From contig JACZKW010000045.1 of the NCBI GenBank assembly GCA_014859835.1, forward strand, positions 1 through 26,513: DNA of 26,513 nt, in the 5' to 3' direction. This document shows positions 6,728 through 14,032 of this stretch, one piece after another. The translations under genes were made by a program, and so were the position numbers. Origin of the DNA: UBA9653 sp014859835. Lineage in GTDB: Archaea > Thermoplasmatota > Thermoplasmata > UBA10834. A model generated the notes under the pieces. It had not been told where the DNA came from, ran no database searches, and saw only the letters and a program-made list of their open reading frames with translations. Each line of letters starts with the position of its first letter. Within the stretch, counting starts at the first letter, position 1.

Positions 6728-8296
6728 TTAAAGCCTGATGTAGGTTGCGGAGGTCAGGTCAGGGATCGCCTTGACCTTCTCGAGCACTTCTGGTGACACG
6801 GACTCGTCTATCTCGAGGATCATCATCGCGGGTCCCCTGGTCTCCTGTCTAGCGACTTCCATGCTCGCGATGTTGACGTCGTTGTCCCCGAGCACGGTGC
6901 CCACCTTGCCGATCATACCTGGCTTGTCCATGTGCGATATGAGCAGTAGGTTCCCTTCAGGCACGATGTCCACTTTGCTGCCATCGATCTCCACTAGTCT
7001 GGGTCCCTTGTCCGCGATGAGCGACCCTGCCACGGAGGTCGTATGACTGTTCGTGTGCATCGTGACCCTTATGAGGTTCTTGAACGGGCCCGCATCATCC
7101 GAGGTCGATGTGACGATCTCTATGCCTCTCGTCTTCGCGAAGTTCAGCGCGTTGATGTAGTTGACATTGAACTCTTCGGAGATGGGGCTAAGCAGTCCGG
7201 TGACGACGGAAGCGGCGATGATCTTAGTGCCCTTCTGTGCCAGCTCCCCCCTGCACGATATCTCCACTTTGCCGGTCCCGCACTTGCCCAACTGGCATAT
7301 GAACGTGCCCAGCGCCTCGGCCAGGGGCATGTACGGCACTATCTCCGGGTCGAGCTTAGCCGGCAGGTTGACCGCGTTCTTGATGACATTGTCCTCCAGG
7401 TACGCGATGACCTGCTCCGCGATTTCAGAGCCCACATCCTCCTGGGCTTCCTTCGTGGTGGCTCCGAGGTGTGGTGTGAGCACTACGTTGTTCAGCGTGA
7501 GCAGTTTCGAGCCCTTCGGTGGCTCCTCGGAATAGACGTCCAGCGCGGCGCCGCCTATCCTCCCTTCGGAGAGTATCTCGTAGAGTGCGTCCTCGTTCAC
7601 GACGCCTCCTCTCGCGCAGTTGATGAGCATGGCGCTCTTCTTCATGTGGGACAGCTCGGTCTTCCCGAGCAGGTCCTTCGTCTGCGGCGTCAGAGGCGTG
7701 TGGAGCGATACGAAGTCCGATTCCTCGAGGAGTCGGTCCAATGTGACGAGTCTCACATGCAGCTTGACGCCGACCTCTGGGGACACGAGCGGGTCGTACG
7801 CGATGGTCTTCATGCCCAAGGCGCCTGCGCGCCTGGCCACTTCAGCGCCGACTCTCCCGAGCCCGATTATTCCGAGCGTCTTGCCAGAGACCTGCAGCCC
7901 TTTCAGCTCCTTCCTCTTCCACTCCCCCTTCTTCATGGAGGCATCGGCTTCCGCAATCTTCCTCGCGAGGGCGAATATGAATCCGATGGTGAGTTCCGCG
8001 GTCGATATGACGTTCCCCGATGGCGCGATCATGACGAGTATCCCGCCTTCGGTCGCCGCTGACACGTCGACGTTGTCGATGCCTATGCCCGCCCTTCCGA
8101 TGACCTTCAATTTGGATGCCTTGATGATCTTCTTCGTCACCTTGGTCGCGCTTCTGACCAGGATCACATCGTAATCCTTGATGATCTTGACTAGTTCGTC
8201 CTCTTTCAGGCCGGTCTTCACGTCTACCTTGTAGCCTTTGGCCTTCAGCATATCCACGCCGCTCTTTGAAATCTCGTCTGCGACGAGTACTCTCAT
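6728..8296 (-). CDS. serA: D-3-phosphoglycerate dehydrogenase
   Basis: SerA oxidises 3-phosphoglycerate to 3-phosphohydroxypyruvate, the first step of serine synthesis. The 522-residue protein is the long form: an NAD-binding dehydrogenase, an intervening allosteric substrate-binding domain and a C-terminal ACT domain. Visible are GLGRVG at 145-150, the catalytic arginine R229 in NCARGG, the glutamate E258 in DVYSEEPP and the histidine H276 in TPHLGATT. The ACT domain occupies about 447-522 (LLLISHMDKPGMIGKVGTVL...), which in this family senses serine. An in-frame TTG at 8320 would add eight Lys-rich residues, but AAGGTG lies seven bases before the ATG at 8296, so the shorter start is used. 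An inverted repeat 70 bases upstream is noted separately. Confidence 0.94.
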   Translation of the reverse strand: MRVLVADEISKSGVDMLKAKGYKVDVKTGLKEDELVKIIKDYDVILVRSATKVTKKIIKASKLKVIGRAGIGIDNVDVSAATEGGILVMIAPSGNVISTAELTIGFIFALARKIAEADASMKKGEWKRKELKGLQVSGKTLGIIGLGRVGAEVARRAGALGMKTIAYDPLVSPEVGVKLHVRLVTLDRLLEESDFVSLHTPLTPQTKDLLGKTELSHMKKSAMLINCARGGVVNEDALYEILSEGRIGGAALDVYSEEPPKGSKLLTLNNVVLTPHLGATTKEAQEDVGSEIAEQVIAYLEDNVIKNAVNLPAKLDPEIVPYMPLAEALGTFICQLGKCGTGKVEISCRGELAQKGTKIIAASVVTGLLSPISEEFNVNYINALNFAKTRGIEIVTSTSDDAGPFKNLIRVTMHTNSHTTSVAGSLIADKGPRLVEIDGSKVDIVPEGNLLLISHMDKPGMIGKVGTVLGDNDVNIASMEVARQETRGPAMMILEIDESVSPEVLEKVKAIPDLTSATYIRL

Positions 8297-8369
8297 CTTG
8301 CACACCTTCTTTTTTGCCAATTCTTCTCAGCAAAACGGGAACCGAGCCCCCCAGATATCAATGTGTTGG

Positions 8370-8382
8370 ACGTTGCTAACGT
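8370..8382. promoter_or_regulatory. short inverted repeat upstream of serA
   Basis: ACGTT-gct-AACGT is a perfect 5-bp inverted repeat with a 3-base spacer, in the 240-base gap between the divergent serA and SRPBCC genes. It could be an operator. No second copy was seen nearby, so this is only a candidate. Confidence 0.2.
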
Positions 8383-8500
8383 TCAAGTGTTCCTTTTTGT
8401 GCTATGGGTGTTCATGTCATGTCGAACCGTGGACGATGGACGACGTGATTCGAATGCCAGCATCTGATGCACCCGCTTCTGCGCATTCTCTGCATAATCA

Positions 8501-8508
8501 CTATATAT
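8501..8508 (+). promoter_or_regulatory. TATA box for the SRPBCC gene
   Basis: The motif ctatatat is centred about 34 bases before the ATG at 8539, predicting a leader of roughly eight bases. The in-frame ATG at 8467 lies upstream of this box and is therefore unlikely to be used. Confidence 0.55.
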
Positions 8509-8538
8509 CCATGGAATGTTGTTCAGGGACGAAGTCGA

Positions 8539-9006
8539 ATGCATACAATAAAGCGTCGAGCCTCGATTAATTGTAAGCTCGGTGACGCTTTCGAGTACGT
8601 CGCAGACTGGAAGAATTTCGCCAACTACATACCGATGTTCGTCAAGATCGAGCCGACCAGCTTAGTACATTATGGCCCTGGGACCTCACTCGATATGACC
8701 ATGAGGCTGGGCACGAAAGTCGTCATGACGACCACGTTGGACGTTGTCGACTTCTTGAAGAACAGGCATATCGTCATGAAGTCCCATCGGGGAATAAGGA
8801 CCAAGACGAAATGGGAGTTCAAGGACATAGGCGGGAAGATACTGACGACACTCGACTTCGAATACGAGCTTCCGCCAGGATTGACTCTCAGAGAAGGCGA
8901 GTTGAACATGTTGGCGAAGGACCTGGAAGATTCTTGGGCGAAGAGTCTGGAGATGCTGAAATGGATTCTAGAATCGATTCCGCCCAGCTCTGATGACGAT
9001 TACTGA
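8539..9006 (+). CDS. SRPBCC (START/polyketide cyclase-like) protein
   Basis: A 155-residue protein with the helix-grip pattern of the SRPBCC superfamily. The opening strand is MHTIKRRASINC, followed by the helix pair LGDAFEYVADWKNFANYIPMF, then alternating strands (TSLDMTMRLG, VVMTTTLDVVDF, RHIVMKSHRG, KTKWEFKDIGG, ILTTLDFEYELPPG) and a long C-terminal helix (DLEDSWAKSLEMLKWIL). Family members bind hydrophobic ligands or act as cyclases, hydrolases or lipid carriers; the ligand here is unknown. The start is set by the TATA box. Its stop is only two bases from the stop of the convergent Trm112-like gene. Confidence 0.78.
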   Translation: MHTIKRRASINCKLGDAFEYVADWKNFANYIPMFVKIEPTSLVHYGPGTSLDMTMRLGTKVVMTTTLDVVDFLKNRHIVMKSHRGIRTKTKWEFKDIGGKILTTLDFEYELPPGLTLREGELNMLAKDLEDSWAKSLEMLKWILESIPPSSDDDY

Positions 9007-9008
9007 AC

Positions 9009-9188
9009 TCATGTGCCTGGCGGAAGCATGTTCGGTATGCCGTCCTCGATCGGGTAATCGATTTTGCACTTGGCGCATCTGATGCTCCCCGCGAGCACTT
9101 CCTTGGCGTCCTCCTTGTCTATCTTGAGCTCAAGCGGATGGTGCTTGCAGACGGGGCATGCGAGTATGTCCATGAGGTTCTTCTTCAT
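9009..9188 (-). CDS. Trm112-like zinc-binding protein
   Basis: A 59-residue protein with two CxxC pairs (CPVC and CAKC) around an SIRC...YPIEDGIPNMLPP core, the hallmark of the Trm112/UPF0434 family. In archaea and eukaryotes Trm112 is a small partner that stabilises and activates several SAM-dependent methyltransferases acting on tRNA, rRNA and release factor. No methyltransferase partner is adjacent, as is normal for this hub protein. The ATG at 9188 is preferred over the GTG at 9197: GGTG lies just upstream of the ATG, and a TATA-like box at 9219-9228 would start transcription about ten bases before it. The TnpB element begins only 13 bases upstream of that box. Confidence 0.8.
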   Translation of the reverse strand: MKKNLMDILACPVCKHHPLELKIDKEDAKEVLAGSIRCAKCKIDYPIEDGIPNMLPPGT

Positions 9189-9218
9189 ACCTGACACCAG
9201 GGACTGTATGGTGAAGCG

Positions 9219-9228
9219 GTAATAAGTC
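9219..9228 (-). promoter_or_regulatory. TATA-like box for the Trm112-like gene
   Basis: Reading gacttattac on the minus strand, it is centred about 36 bases before the ATG at 9188. The inserted element starts at 9241 and leaves the box intact. Confidence 0.4.
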
Positions 9229-9231
9229 TTT

Positions 9232-9240
9232 CACGGAAAC
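9232..9240 (+). repeat. left copy of the probable target-site duplication
   Basis: CACGGAAAC directly abuts the left end of the TnpB element. CACGGAGAC abuts the right end (10615-10623), so 8 of 9 bases match. Confidence 0.6.
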
Positions 9241-9264
9241 GGTTCTGTCAATTTTCGGGTGGTG
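9241..9264 (+). repeat. left terminal inverted repeat
   Basis: Starts GGTTCTGTCAAT and ends TCGGGTGGTG. The right end (10591-10614) is its reverse complement apart from two bases in the middle. Confidence 0.8.
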
Positions 9265-9307
9265 TTGTCGATGGTGCCTTTCCCGATGACATGAATATCT
9301 CGTCGAT

Positions 9308-9324
9308 TGCATGAGTAGCATGCA
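9308..9324 (+). other. hairpin in the leader of the TnpB element
   Basis: TGCATG-agtag-CATGCA forms a perfect 6-bp stem about 67 bases inside the left end. The left-edge copy keeps an imperfect version (GCATGTGTAATGTGC). It may be a relic of an IS200/IS605-type subterminal hairpin or part of the tnpB leader. Confidence 0.35.
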
Positions 9325-9368
9325 TGTAGCCAAGCGGTGAATATGCCCCTGGCCAGATACCGTATTCG

Positions 9369-10586
9369 ATGCTCCACAGAGCGGTAGTGTTCCACATTCA
9401 TGGCGAGCTCCCGTTTGAGGCGAGGATGCTCATGGAGAATTTCCGCCTGGCGGTCAATTGCGCAATCAGGGCCGGCCTCCAGGCGAAAGTGACCTCCAGG
9501 AACGCCCTGGTGAAGCTGGCGTACAAGGACTTCAGGAAGGAGCATCCGAACATCTATTCTCAGCATCTGGTATCCTCCTTCGAGGTCGCGTGTTCAGTGC
9601 TGAAGAACCTGCGGAGGCACTGGGAAAAGGGGCCGGTCCGCCGCATCCCATATGCCCGCCGATTGATGATGAAGGCGGAGAATCAGGCCTACAAGCTCGA
9701 CCGAGAGAACGGCGTGGTCGACCTTCCTATACGGGCAGGATGTCATGTGAAGCTGAGACTCGTCCTGAGCGATTACCATCGCATCTTTCTGAACGACAAA
9801 TCCCTCTCCTTCGGTTCACTGACACTCCTACCTGACAGGGTCATAATAGCCTTCAGGAAGAGTGCACCTAGACCGTACACTCCAGAGACGGCCCTGTCTC
9901 TGGATACCAATGAACGATCCTTGGACGGCGTATTCCTGGGCGAAAATGAGTGCCTGCCAATCCAGGCCGCGTATCCAGATGTTCCGATCATCCAGGCACG
10001 GCATCATGACCGGCGCAGGAGCCTCCAAAAGAGGAAGGCGCACGACCAGCGCACATCGAGGCGGTTGTGTCGCAGAGAGGGGAAGAGGGAGCATCATCGG
10101 ATCGAGTATCGCATGCACCAAGTGGCCAATGCGGTCCTCGGCTTCGCGGAGGAGCATAAATCGACGATTGTGCTCGAGGATCTGAATGGGATGGCCGCGC
10201 GGAAGCGCGGCAAGTCGCTCAACAGGAGATTGAGTTCGTGGCCTCGGAGGAAACTGCATAGCATCATCGAATACAAGGCAGCCTGGAATGGCGTGCCCAT
10301 CATCAAGATCGACCCATACAACAGCAGCAGGAGGTGCCCGATATGTGGGAGAGTGAGATATTCCCGAATGGGCGCCGAGTTCGAGTGTGAGTGCGGATGG
10401 CGTGCGGACAGGCACGTCAACGCTGGCATAAACCTGCTGCAGACAGCCTTCCCGAATGGGATGGCAGGGGGCTTACGGTTCAGCCCCGGCGCGTTCCAGC
10501 ATGACGTGGTGATGACCCTCTACGACCCATCGATGGGCGCACGGTTGGAGCTGAATGGGACGAGTCGATCGGTGGTTCGGTCATGA
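9369..10586 (+). CDS. tnpB: RNA-guided nuclease TnpB (IS605 OrfB type)
   Basis: A 405-residue TnpB, the ancestor group of Cas12. The RuvC-like nuclease appears intact: D179 in LSLDTNE, E270 in TIVLEDLNG and D347 in WRADRHVNAGINLL. The zinc finger between them has C323/C326 (CPIC) and C340/C342 (CEC). The N-terminal half would form the recognition lobe. TnpB proteins cut DNA guided by an RNA made from the element's right end and help the element persist at its site. The last 50 or so codons run beyond the nuclease core and contain a GC-rich hairpin, suggesting overlap with the guide-RNA gene. The ATG at 9369 is the only ordinary start codon after an in-frame TAG. The stop lies four bases before the right inverted repeat. 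Confidence 0.92.
   Translation: MLHRAVVFHIHGELPFEARMLMENFRLAVNCAIRAGLQAKVTSRNALVKLAYKDFRKEHPNIYSQHLVSSFEVACSVLKNLRRHWEKGPVRRIPYARRLMMKAENQAYKLDRENGVVDLPIRAGCHVKLRLVLSDYHRIFLNDKSLSFGSLTLLPDRVIIAFRKSAPRPYTPETALSLDTNERSLDGVFLGENECLPIQAAYPDVPIIQARHHDRRRSLQKRKAHDQRTSRRLCRREGKREHHRIEYRMHQVANAVLGFAEEHKSTIVLEDLNGMAARKRGKSLNRRLSSWPRRKLHSIIEYKAAWNGVPIIKIDPYNSSRRCPICGRVRYSRMGAEFECECGWRADRHVNAGINLLQTAFPNGMAGGLRFSPGAFQHDVVMTLYDPSMGARLELNGTSRSVVRS
10468..10487 (+). ncRNA. candidate omega-RNA hairpin near the tnpB 3' end
   Basis: GGGGCT-tacggttc-AGCCCC is a 6-bp GC-rich hairpin about 127 bases before the right end of the element. TnpB guide RNAs are transcribed from this part of IS605-type elements and end with guide sequence from the DNA flanking the right end, here starting at 10615. 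The full RNA boundaries cannot be set from sequence alone. Confidence 0.35.
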
Positions 10587-10590
10587 TGAC

Positions 10591-10614
10591 CACCACCCGA
10601 TTATTGACAGAACC
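10591..10614 (-). repeat. right terminal inverted repeat
   Basis: Reverse complement of the left end with two mismatches (AA in place of TT in the centre). The tnpB stop codon is at 10584-10586, directly before it. Confidence 0.8.
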
Positions 10615-10623
10615 CACGGAGAC
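10615..10623 (+). repeat. right copy of the probable target-site duplication
   Basis: CACGGAGAC, one base different from the sequence that abuts the left end. If the element is taken to end at 10615, the duplication is 8 bp instead of 9. Confidence 0.6.
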
Positions 10624-10637
10624 TGTCCCTGCCAAGC

Positions 10638-10645
10638 ATTAATAA
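10638..10645 (+). promoter_or_regulatory. TATA box for the Gfo/Idh oxidoreductase gene
   Basis: The motif attaataa is centred about 27 bases before the ATG at 10669, so the message is probably leaderless. It lies 24 bases outside the end of the TnpB element. Confidence 0.5.
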
Positions 10646-10668
10646 CGCGGTATGGGGATTTGGCGCGC

Positions 10669-11646
10669 ATGCGCATAGGTGTGATCGGCGTTGGTTCGAT
10701 GGGCCAGAACCATGCGAGGATACTGGCCGACATGGGTCTCCTAGCTGGTGTTTCTGATATCTCGCCAGAGGCGGCGAAGAAGGTCGGCGACAAGTATTCG
10801 GTCCCCTACATGACCAAACACTCCGACCTCCTCAAGGGAGATGTTGATGCGGTTATCATCGTGACGCCCACGACCACCCACAAGAAGGTGGCGTCGTGCG
10901 CCTTGCGCGCGGGCAAGCATGTGCTTCTCGAGAAGCCGATGACCGGCTCGTCGAAGGACCTCGTGGAATTGAACCGCCAGGCATCGCGTTCGAAGCTGGT
11001 CCTTGCGGGTGGATTCGTCGAGAGGCACAATCCTGTCGTATCGTTCGCCAGGAACAGCCTTCAGAAGGGCGATTTCGGCACGCTCATCACGGCCGCTACC
11101 AGACGCGTGTCCTCGCTCCCGAGCAGGATAAGGGACATCGGCGTGGTCATGGACCTGGGCATACACGATATGGATGTCGTGCAGCACGTGGTCGGCGAGC
11201 GCGCACTGTCGGTGTACGCCCTTGGCGGGACCGGGAAAGGCATCAAGTTCGAGGACCACGCGAACATACTTATCGATTTCGAGAAGGGTGCGACGGGCTT
11301 CATTGAAGTCAATTGGCTCACCCCTATGAGGGTGAGGAAGCTCGCCCTCACCTGCGACAAGAACTTCGTCGAGGTGGATTACATGGACCAGAGCGTGCAG
11401 GTCTGCTCATCCACATTCAAGCCCTTCGAACCGGGCAACTTGTTCAATGTGCCGATCGATTTCGACCTGAGACGCGTCGCTCTCAGGAAGGAAGAGCCGC
11501 TCAGGCGGGAGCTCAACGATTTCATATCCGCCATGAAAGATGGCAAGGACCCGCTCGTCACAGGTGAGAGTGCGGTCCATACCCTGAAGATCGCTGAGGC
11601 CGCACTGAAGTCCATGAAATCCGGACGGAAGGAACTGGTGCGCTGA
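10669..11646 (+). CDS. Gfo/Idh/MocA-family sugar oxidoreductase
   Basis: A 325-residue NAD(P)-dependent oxidoreductase. The Rossmann motif is at 4-16 (GVIGVGSMGQNHA), the catalytic-lysine motif EKP ends at residue 90 (K89), and the second conserved patch MDLGIHDMDVV is at 161-171 (D162, H166). In archaea such proteins include UDP-GlcNAc 3-dehydrogenases feeding N-glycan sugars. The neighbouring epimerase and UDP-sugar dehydrogenase make a nucleotide-sugar substrate likely, but this is inference. The ATG at 10669 fits a TATA box 27 bases upstream; upstream in-frame codons would extend into the TnpB element. The epimerase gene follows 44 bases later on the same strand. Confidence 0.87.
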   Translation: MRIGVIGVGSMGQNHARILADMGLLAGVSDISPEAAKKVGDKYSVPYMTKHSDLLKGDVDAVIIVTPTTTHKKVASCALRAGKHVLLEKPMTGSSKDLVELNRQASRSKLVLAGGFVERHNPVVSFARNSLQKGDFGTLITAATRRVSSLPSRIRDIGVVMDLGIHDMDVVQHVVGERALSVYALGGTGKGIKFEDHANILIDFEKGATGFIEVNWLTPMRVRKLALTCDKNFVEVDYMDQSVQVCSSTFKPFEPGNLFNVPIDFDLRRVALRKEEPLRRELNDFISAMKDGKDPLVTGESAVHTLKIAEAALKSMKSGRKELVR

Positions 11647-11690
11647 TAGGTGGTGTGGATGATCTCGTTCATGTCCTGGCTGGTGTCTCA

Positions 11691-12587
11691 ATGAAGGTGC
11701 TCGTCACTGGATCGTCCGGCCAGCTCGGGTCGTACGTTTGCGAGCTGCTGCTGGATAAGCACGACGTCTCGGGCATAGATAACAAACCCGCGACCTACGA
11801 TTCCGTGAAAGCGCTCACACGGATGGGTGACATCCGCAGGATGAGCGATGTCGAGTCAGTCGTGGCCGATGTGGATGTGGTCGTGCACTGTGCCGCGCAG
11901 GTGAGCGTCGAACGTTCGACCGAGGACCCGGTAGCCGATGCGGAGACGAACGTCCTGGGCACCATCAACCTGCTTCACGCCGCGTCCAAGGCCGGGGTGT
12001 CCCGCTTCATCCACATCAGCAGCGCCGCGGTGTACGGTGATCCGCTCAGAACACCCATCGACGAGTCTCATTCGACAGAACCGATGAGCAACTACGGCGC
12101 CAGCAAATTATCCGGCGAGAAGTTCTCCCTGGCCTTCGCCCATACGACATCCATGGAATCGGTCGTGATCCGTCCGTTCAATTTCTATTCCGGGAGGGCC
12201 GACCCGAAGAGCCCTTACTCCGGAGTGATAACGAAGTTCGTGGCTCGCGTTCGTGCTGGAGATCCTCCCGTGATAGAAGGCGATGGCACCCAGACCAGGG
12301 ATTTCATACACGCTCGCGATGTCGCACGCATGATCGAGATGGCCCTGACCAAGAAAGGGATGTCCGGTCTCGTCCTGAACTGTGGCTCTGGATTGTCCAC
12401 GAGCATCGCTGATCTTGCGAATGTGGCCATCGCGGCGTCCGGCAGACCCGATCTCAAGCCGGAGTTCGTCGCTCCGCGCAAGGGTGACATAAAGCACAGC
12501 CTCGCAGATACGCGACTCGCACAAGAGAAACTGGGTTTCGGTCCCAAGGTGTCCATGAAAGACGGCATCGCGGAGCTTCTCAGCTGA
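11691..12587 (+). CDS. NAD-dependent nucleotide-sugar epimerase/dehydratase (extended SDR)
   Basis: A 298-residue extended short-chain dehydrogenase of the GalE/WbpP kind. The dinucleotide motif is at 7-13 (GSSGQLG). The catalytic set is S110/S111 (ISSAAVYGD) with Y135 and K139 (NYGASK). The region RDFIHARDVARMIEMAL, typical of sugar-nucleotide epimerases, follows. It is slightly shorter than GalE (about 310-340). The substrate is not determinable; the neighbours suggest a UDP-sugar for surface glycans. The start is the ATG at 11691, which begins the Rossmann strand directly. It probably shares a transcript with the preceding oxidoreductase. Its TGA lies in a palindrome shared with the convergent gene's stop. 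Confidence 0.87.
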   Translation: MKVLVTGSSGQLGSYVCELLLDKHDVSGIDNKPATYDSVKALTRMGDIRRMSDVESVVADVDVVVHCAAQVSVERSTEDPVADAETNVLGTINLLHAASKAGVSRFIHISSAAVYGDPLRTPIDESHSTEPMSNYGASKLSGEKFSLAFAHTTSMESVVIRPFNFYSGRADPKSPYSGVITKFVARVRAGDPPVIEGDGTQTRDFIHARDVARMIEMALTKKGMSGLVLNCGSGLSTSIADLANVAIAASGRPDLKPEFVAPRKGDIKHSLADTRLAQEKLGFGPKVSMKDGIAELLS

Positions 12588-13881
12588 GCCTCTTGCCTAT
12601 GCCGGAGTATGCGATCCCGGCCTTCTTCATCTTCTCGGTCGAGAAGATGTTCCTTCCATCCACCACCCTCGGGGTCCTCATGAACTTCTTCAAGGTGGCC
12701 GGGGTTATACTTGCGTATTGGCTGTGCGCTACCATGAATATGGCTATGTCCGCGCCTTCAAGGGCGCTCCTGAGGTCGCTGACCACGTCGACCCCGTCGA
12801 TCTCCGTGACATAAGGGTCGTGGACCGTCAGCTTAGTGCAGCTCTTGAACGACCTCATGACGGGTATCGTAGGCGAGTTCCTGATGTCTCCACTCTCTTG
12901 GAGGAACGATGCTCCAAGGATCGTCACGCAGGCCTTCCGCTTGTCTATCTTGGCATTGGCCAGCATCTTCATCGTGAGGTCGACGATGTGCAACGGCATA
13001 CCCTCGTTAACCTCCCTTGCGGTCGGTATCAGCTTCGGTTTCGCTGCCTTGCCTCCGTGAACAAGCAGCCACGGGTCCTTGGGTAGGCAATGTCCTCCGA
13101 CCCCAGCTCCAGGAACGTGCATGTCCCTGAACGGACACGAGTTCACGAGCCGCCTGACCTCGAACGCGTCGATGTCCAGCGTTTCACAGATGAGTGCAAC
13201 CTCGTTCGCGAACGCGATCTGTACATCCCTGTAGGTGTTCTCCGTCGTCTTCACGACCTCCGCGGTCGTCAGGTCCGTCGGATGCAGCTTGCCCTTCATG
13301 ATACGTGAGTATATCGAACTGGCCCTCGCGATGCTCTGCTTGTCCAGCCCTCCGAGCACTCTGTCGTAGTTCCTCAGATTGTAGAGCAATCGTCCCGGCA
13401 TCACCCTCTCCGGACAATGGGCCAGCTTGAAATCCTTCCCCATCTTCATCTTCTTCGATCGTTCCAAGGCCGGTGCGACCACGTTCATCATGGTGCCAGG
13501 AGCGATGGTCGATTCGATGATGACCAGGGTGCCCTTCCGCATATTCTCCCCTATGCTCGTCACCGCTGCCATCAACCTCGAGTTGTTGGGCTTGTGCGAT
13601 TCGTCGATGGGTGTGTCGACGCAGACGAATATCGCGTCCCTGTCGGAGCACATTGAGAAATCGGTGGAGGCTCTGAGCTTCCCCTTCGCGACGGCTTTCG
13701 CCAGGAGTTCGTCCAGCTCCGGCTCGTCCCCTTTCAACGGCAGCACACCCTCGTTGATCTTCATCGCGCGCTCTGCGGAGACGTCTATTCCTACGACATC
13801 GAACCCCTTGTCCGCTAGAAGAACTGAGAGTGGGATGCCGACATAGCCCAGACCTACAATAGCCAATTTTTCCTTTGGCAT
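12580..13881 (-). CDS. UDP-N-acetylmannosamine/glucose-type nucleotide-sugar dehydrogenase
   Basis: A 433-residue member of the UDP-glucose/GDP-mannose dehydrogenase family, which oxidises a C6 hydroxyl to a carboxylate in two NAD-dependent steps. Three domains are visible: the N-terminal Rossmann fold (AIVGLGYVGIPLSVLLA at 7-23), the central helical domain with EVVKTTENTYRDVQIAFANE (208-227), and the C-terminal domain after the catalytic cysteine C265 in GAGVGGHCLPKDP. That cysteine motif and IIESTIAPGTM match the WecC group (UDP-ManNAc dehydrogenase) best. Product sugars are acidic residues of archaeal N-glycans or surface polysaccharide. The ATG at 13881 fits a TATA box 27 bases upstream, so GTG 13890 is less likely. 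The 3' end overlaps the epimerase gene by eight bases. Confidence 0.9.
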   Translation of the reverse strand: MPKEKLAIVGLGYVGIPLSVLLADKGFDVVGIDVSAERAMKINEGVLPLKGDEPELDELLAKAVAKGKLRASTDFSMCSDRDAIFVCVDTPIDESHKPNNSRLMAAVTSIGENMRKGTLVIIESTIAPGTMMNVVAPALERSKKMKMGKDFKLAHCPERVMPGRLLYNLRNYDRVLGGLDKQSIARASSIYSRIMKGKLHPTDLTTAEVVKTTENTYRDVQIAFANEVALICETLDIDAFEVRRLVNSCPFRDMHVPGAGVGGHCLPKDPWLLVHGGKAAKPKLIPTAREVNEGMPLHIVDLTMKMLANAKIDKRKACVTILGASFLQESGDIRNSPTIPVMRSFKSCTKLTVHDPYVTEIDGVDVVSDLRSALEGADIAIFMVAHSQYASITPATLKKFMRTPRVVDGRNIFSTEKMKKAGIAYSGIGKRLS

Positions 13882-13904
13882 CTGATGCACAATCGTCGAG
13901 GAGC

Positions 13905-13910
13905 GTATAA
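13905..13910 (-). promoter_or_regulatory. TATA box for the UDP-sugar dehydrogenase gene
   Basis: The minus-strand motif cttatacg is centred about 27 bases before the ATG at 13881, again predicting a leaderless message. Confidence 0.5.
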
Positions 13911-13965
13911 GACTTTCTCAGCCGAGTCCCGGCCATCTTCGAAGAATGGGTCCGGCACTCTGGCC

Positions 13966-13998
13966 ATGCGAGGGAAAAATCAGAAATGAAAGGGATTT
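13966..13998 (-). terminator. T-rich candidate terminator after the surface-protein gene
   Basis: Downstream of the surface-protein stop, the minus strand reads several short T-runs (CCCTTTCATTTCTG and ATTTTTCCC). Archaeal transcription commonly ends in such U-rich tracts. There is no strong hairpin. Confidence 0.3.
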
Positions 13999-14032
13999 CG
14001 TAAGAGGTTTGAGCTGGTTCTGATTCAGCGGC

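Larger units (their letters stand above)
9241..10614 (+). mobile_element. complete TnpB-only insertion element with inverted repeats
   Basis: The element is 1374 bp and carries a single gene, tnpB. Its ends are inverted repeats of 24 bp matching at 22 positions (GGTTCTGTCAAT...TCGGGTGGTG), and an 8-9 bp direct repeat flanks it. No TnpA tyrosine transposase or serine recombinase is present, so it must be moved in trans. Inverted repeats plus a target duplication are features of DDE-type transposition and are not expected for IS200/IS605, which lack both. The outer GGTTCTGT resembles the ends of IS6-family elements, as I recall them. The same ends occur at 239-263 and 26483-26507. It sits between two divergent promoters without destroying either. 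Confidence 0.85.

Noticed and set aside
7043..8062. 339-codon open frame antisense to serA
   Set aside because: Shadow of a strongly conserved gene; composition is typical of antisense frames in GC-rich DNA.
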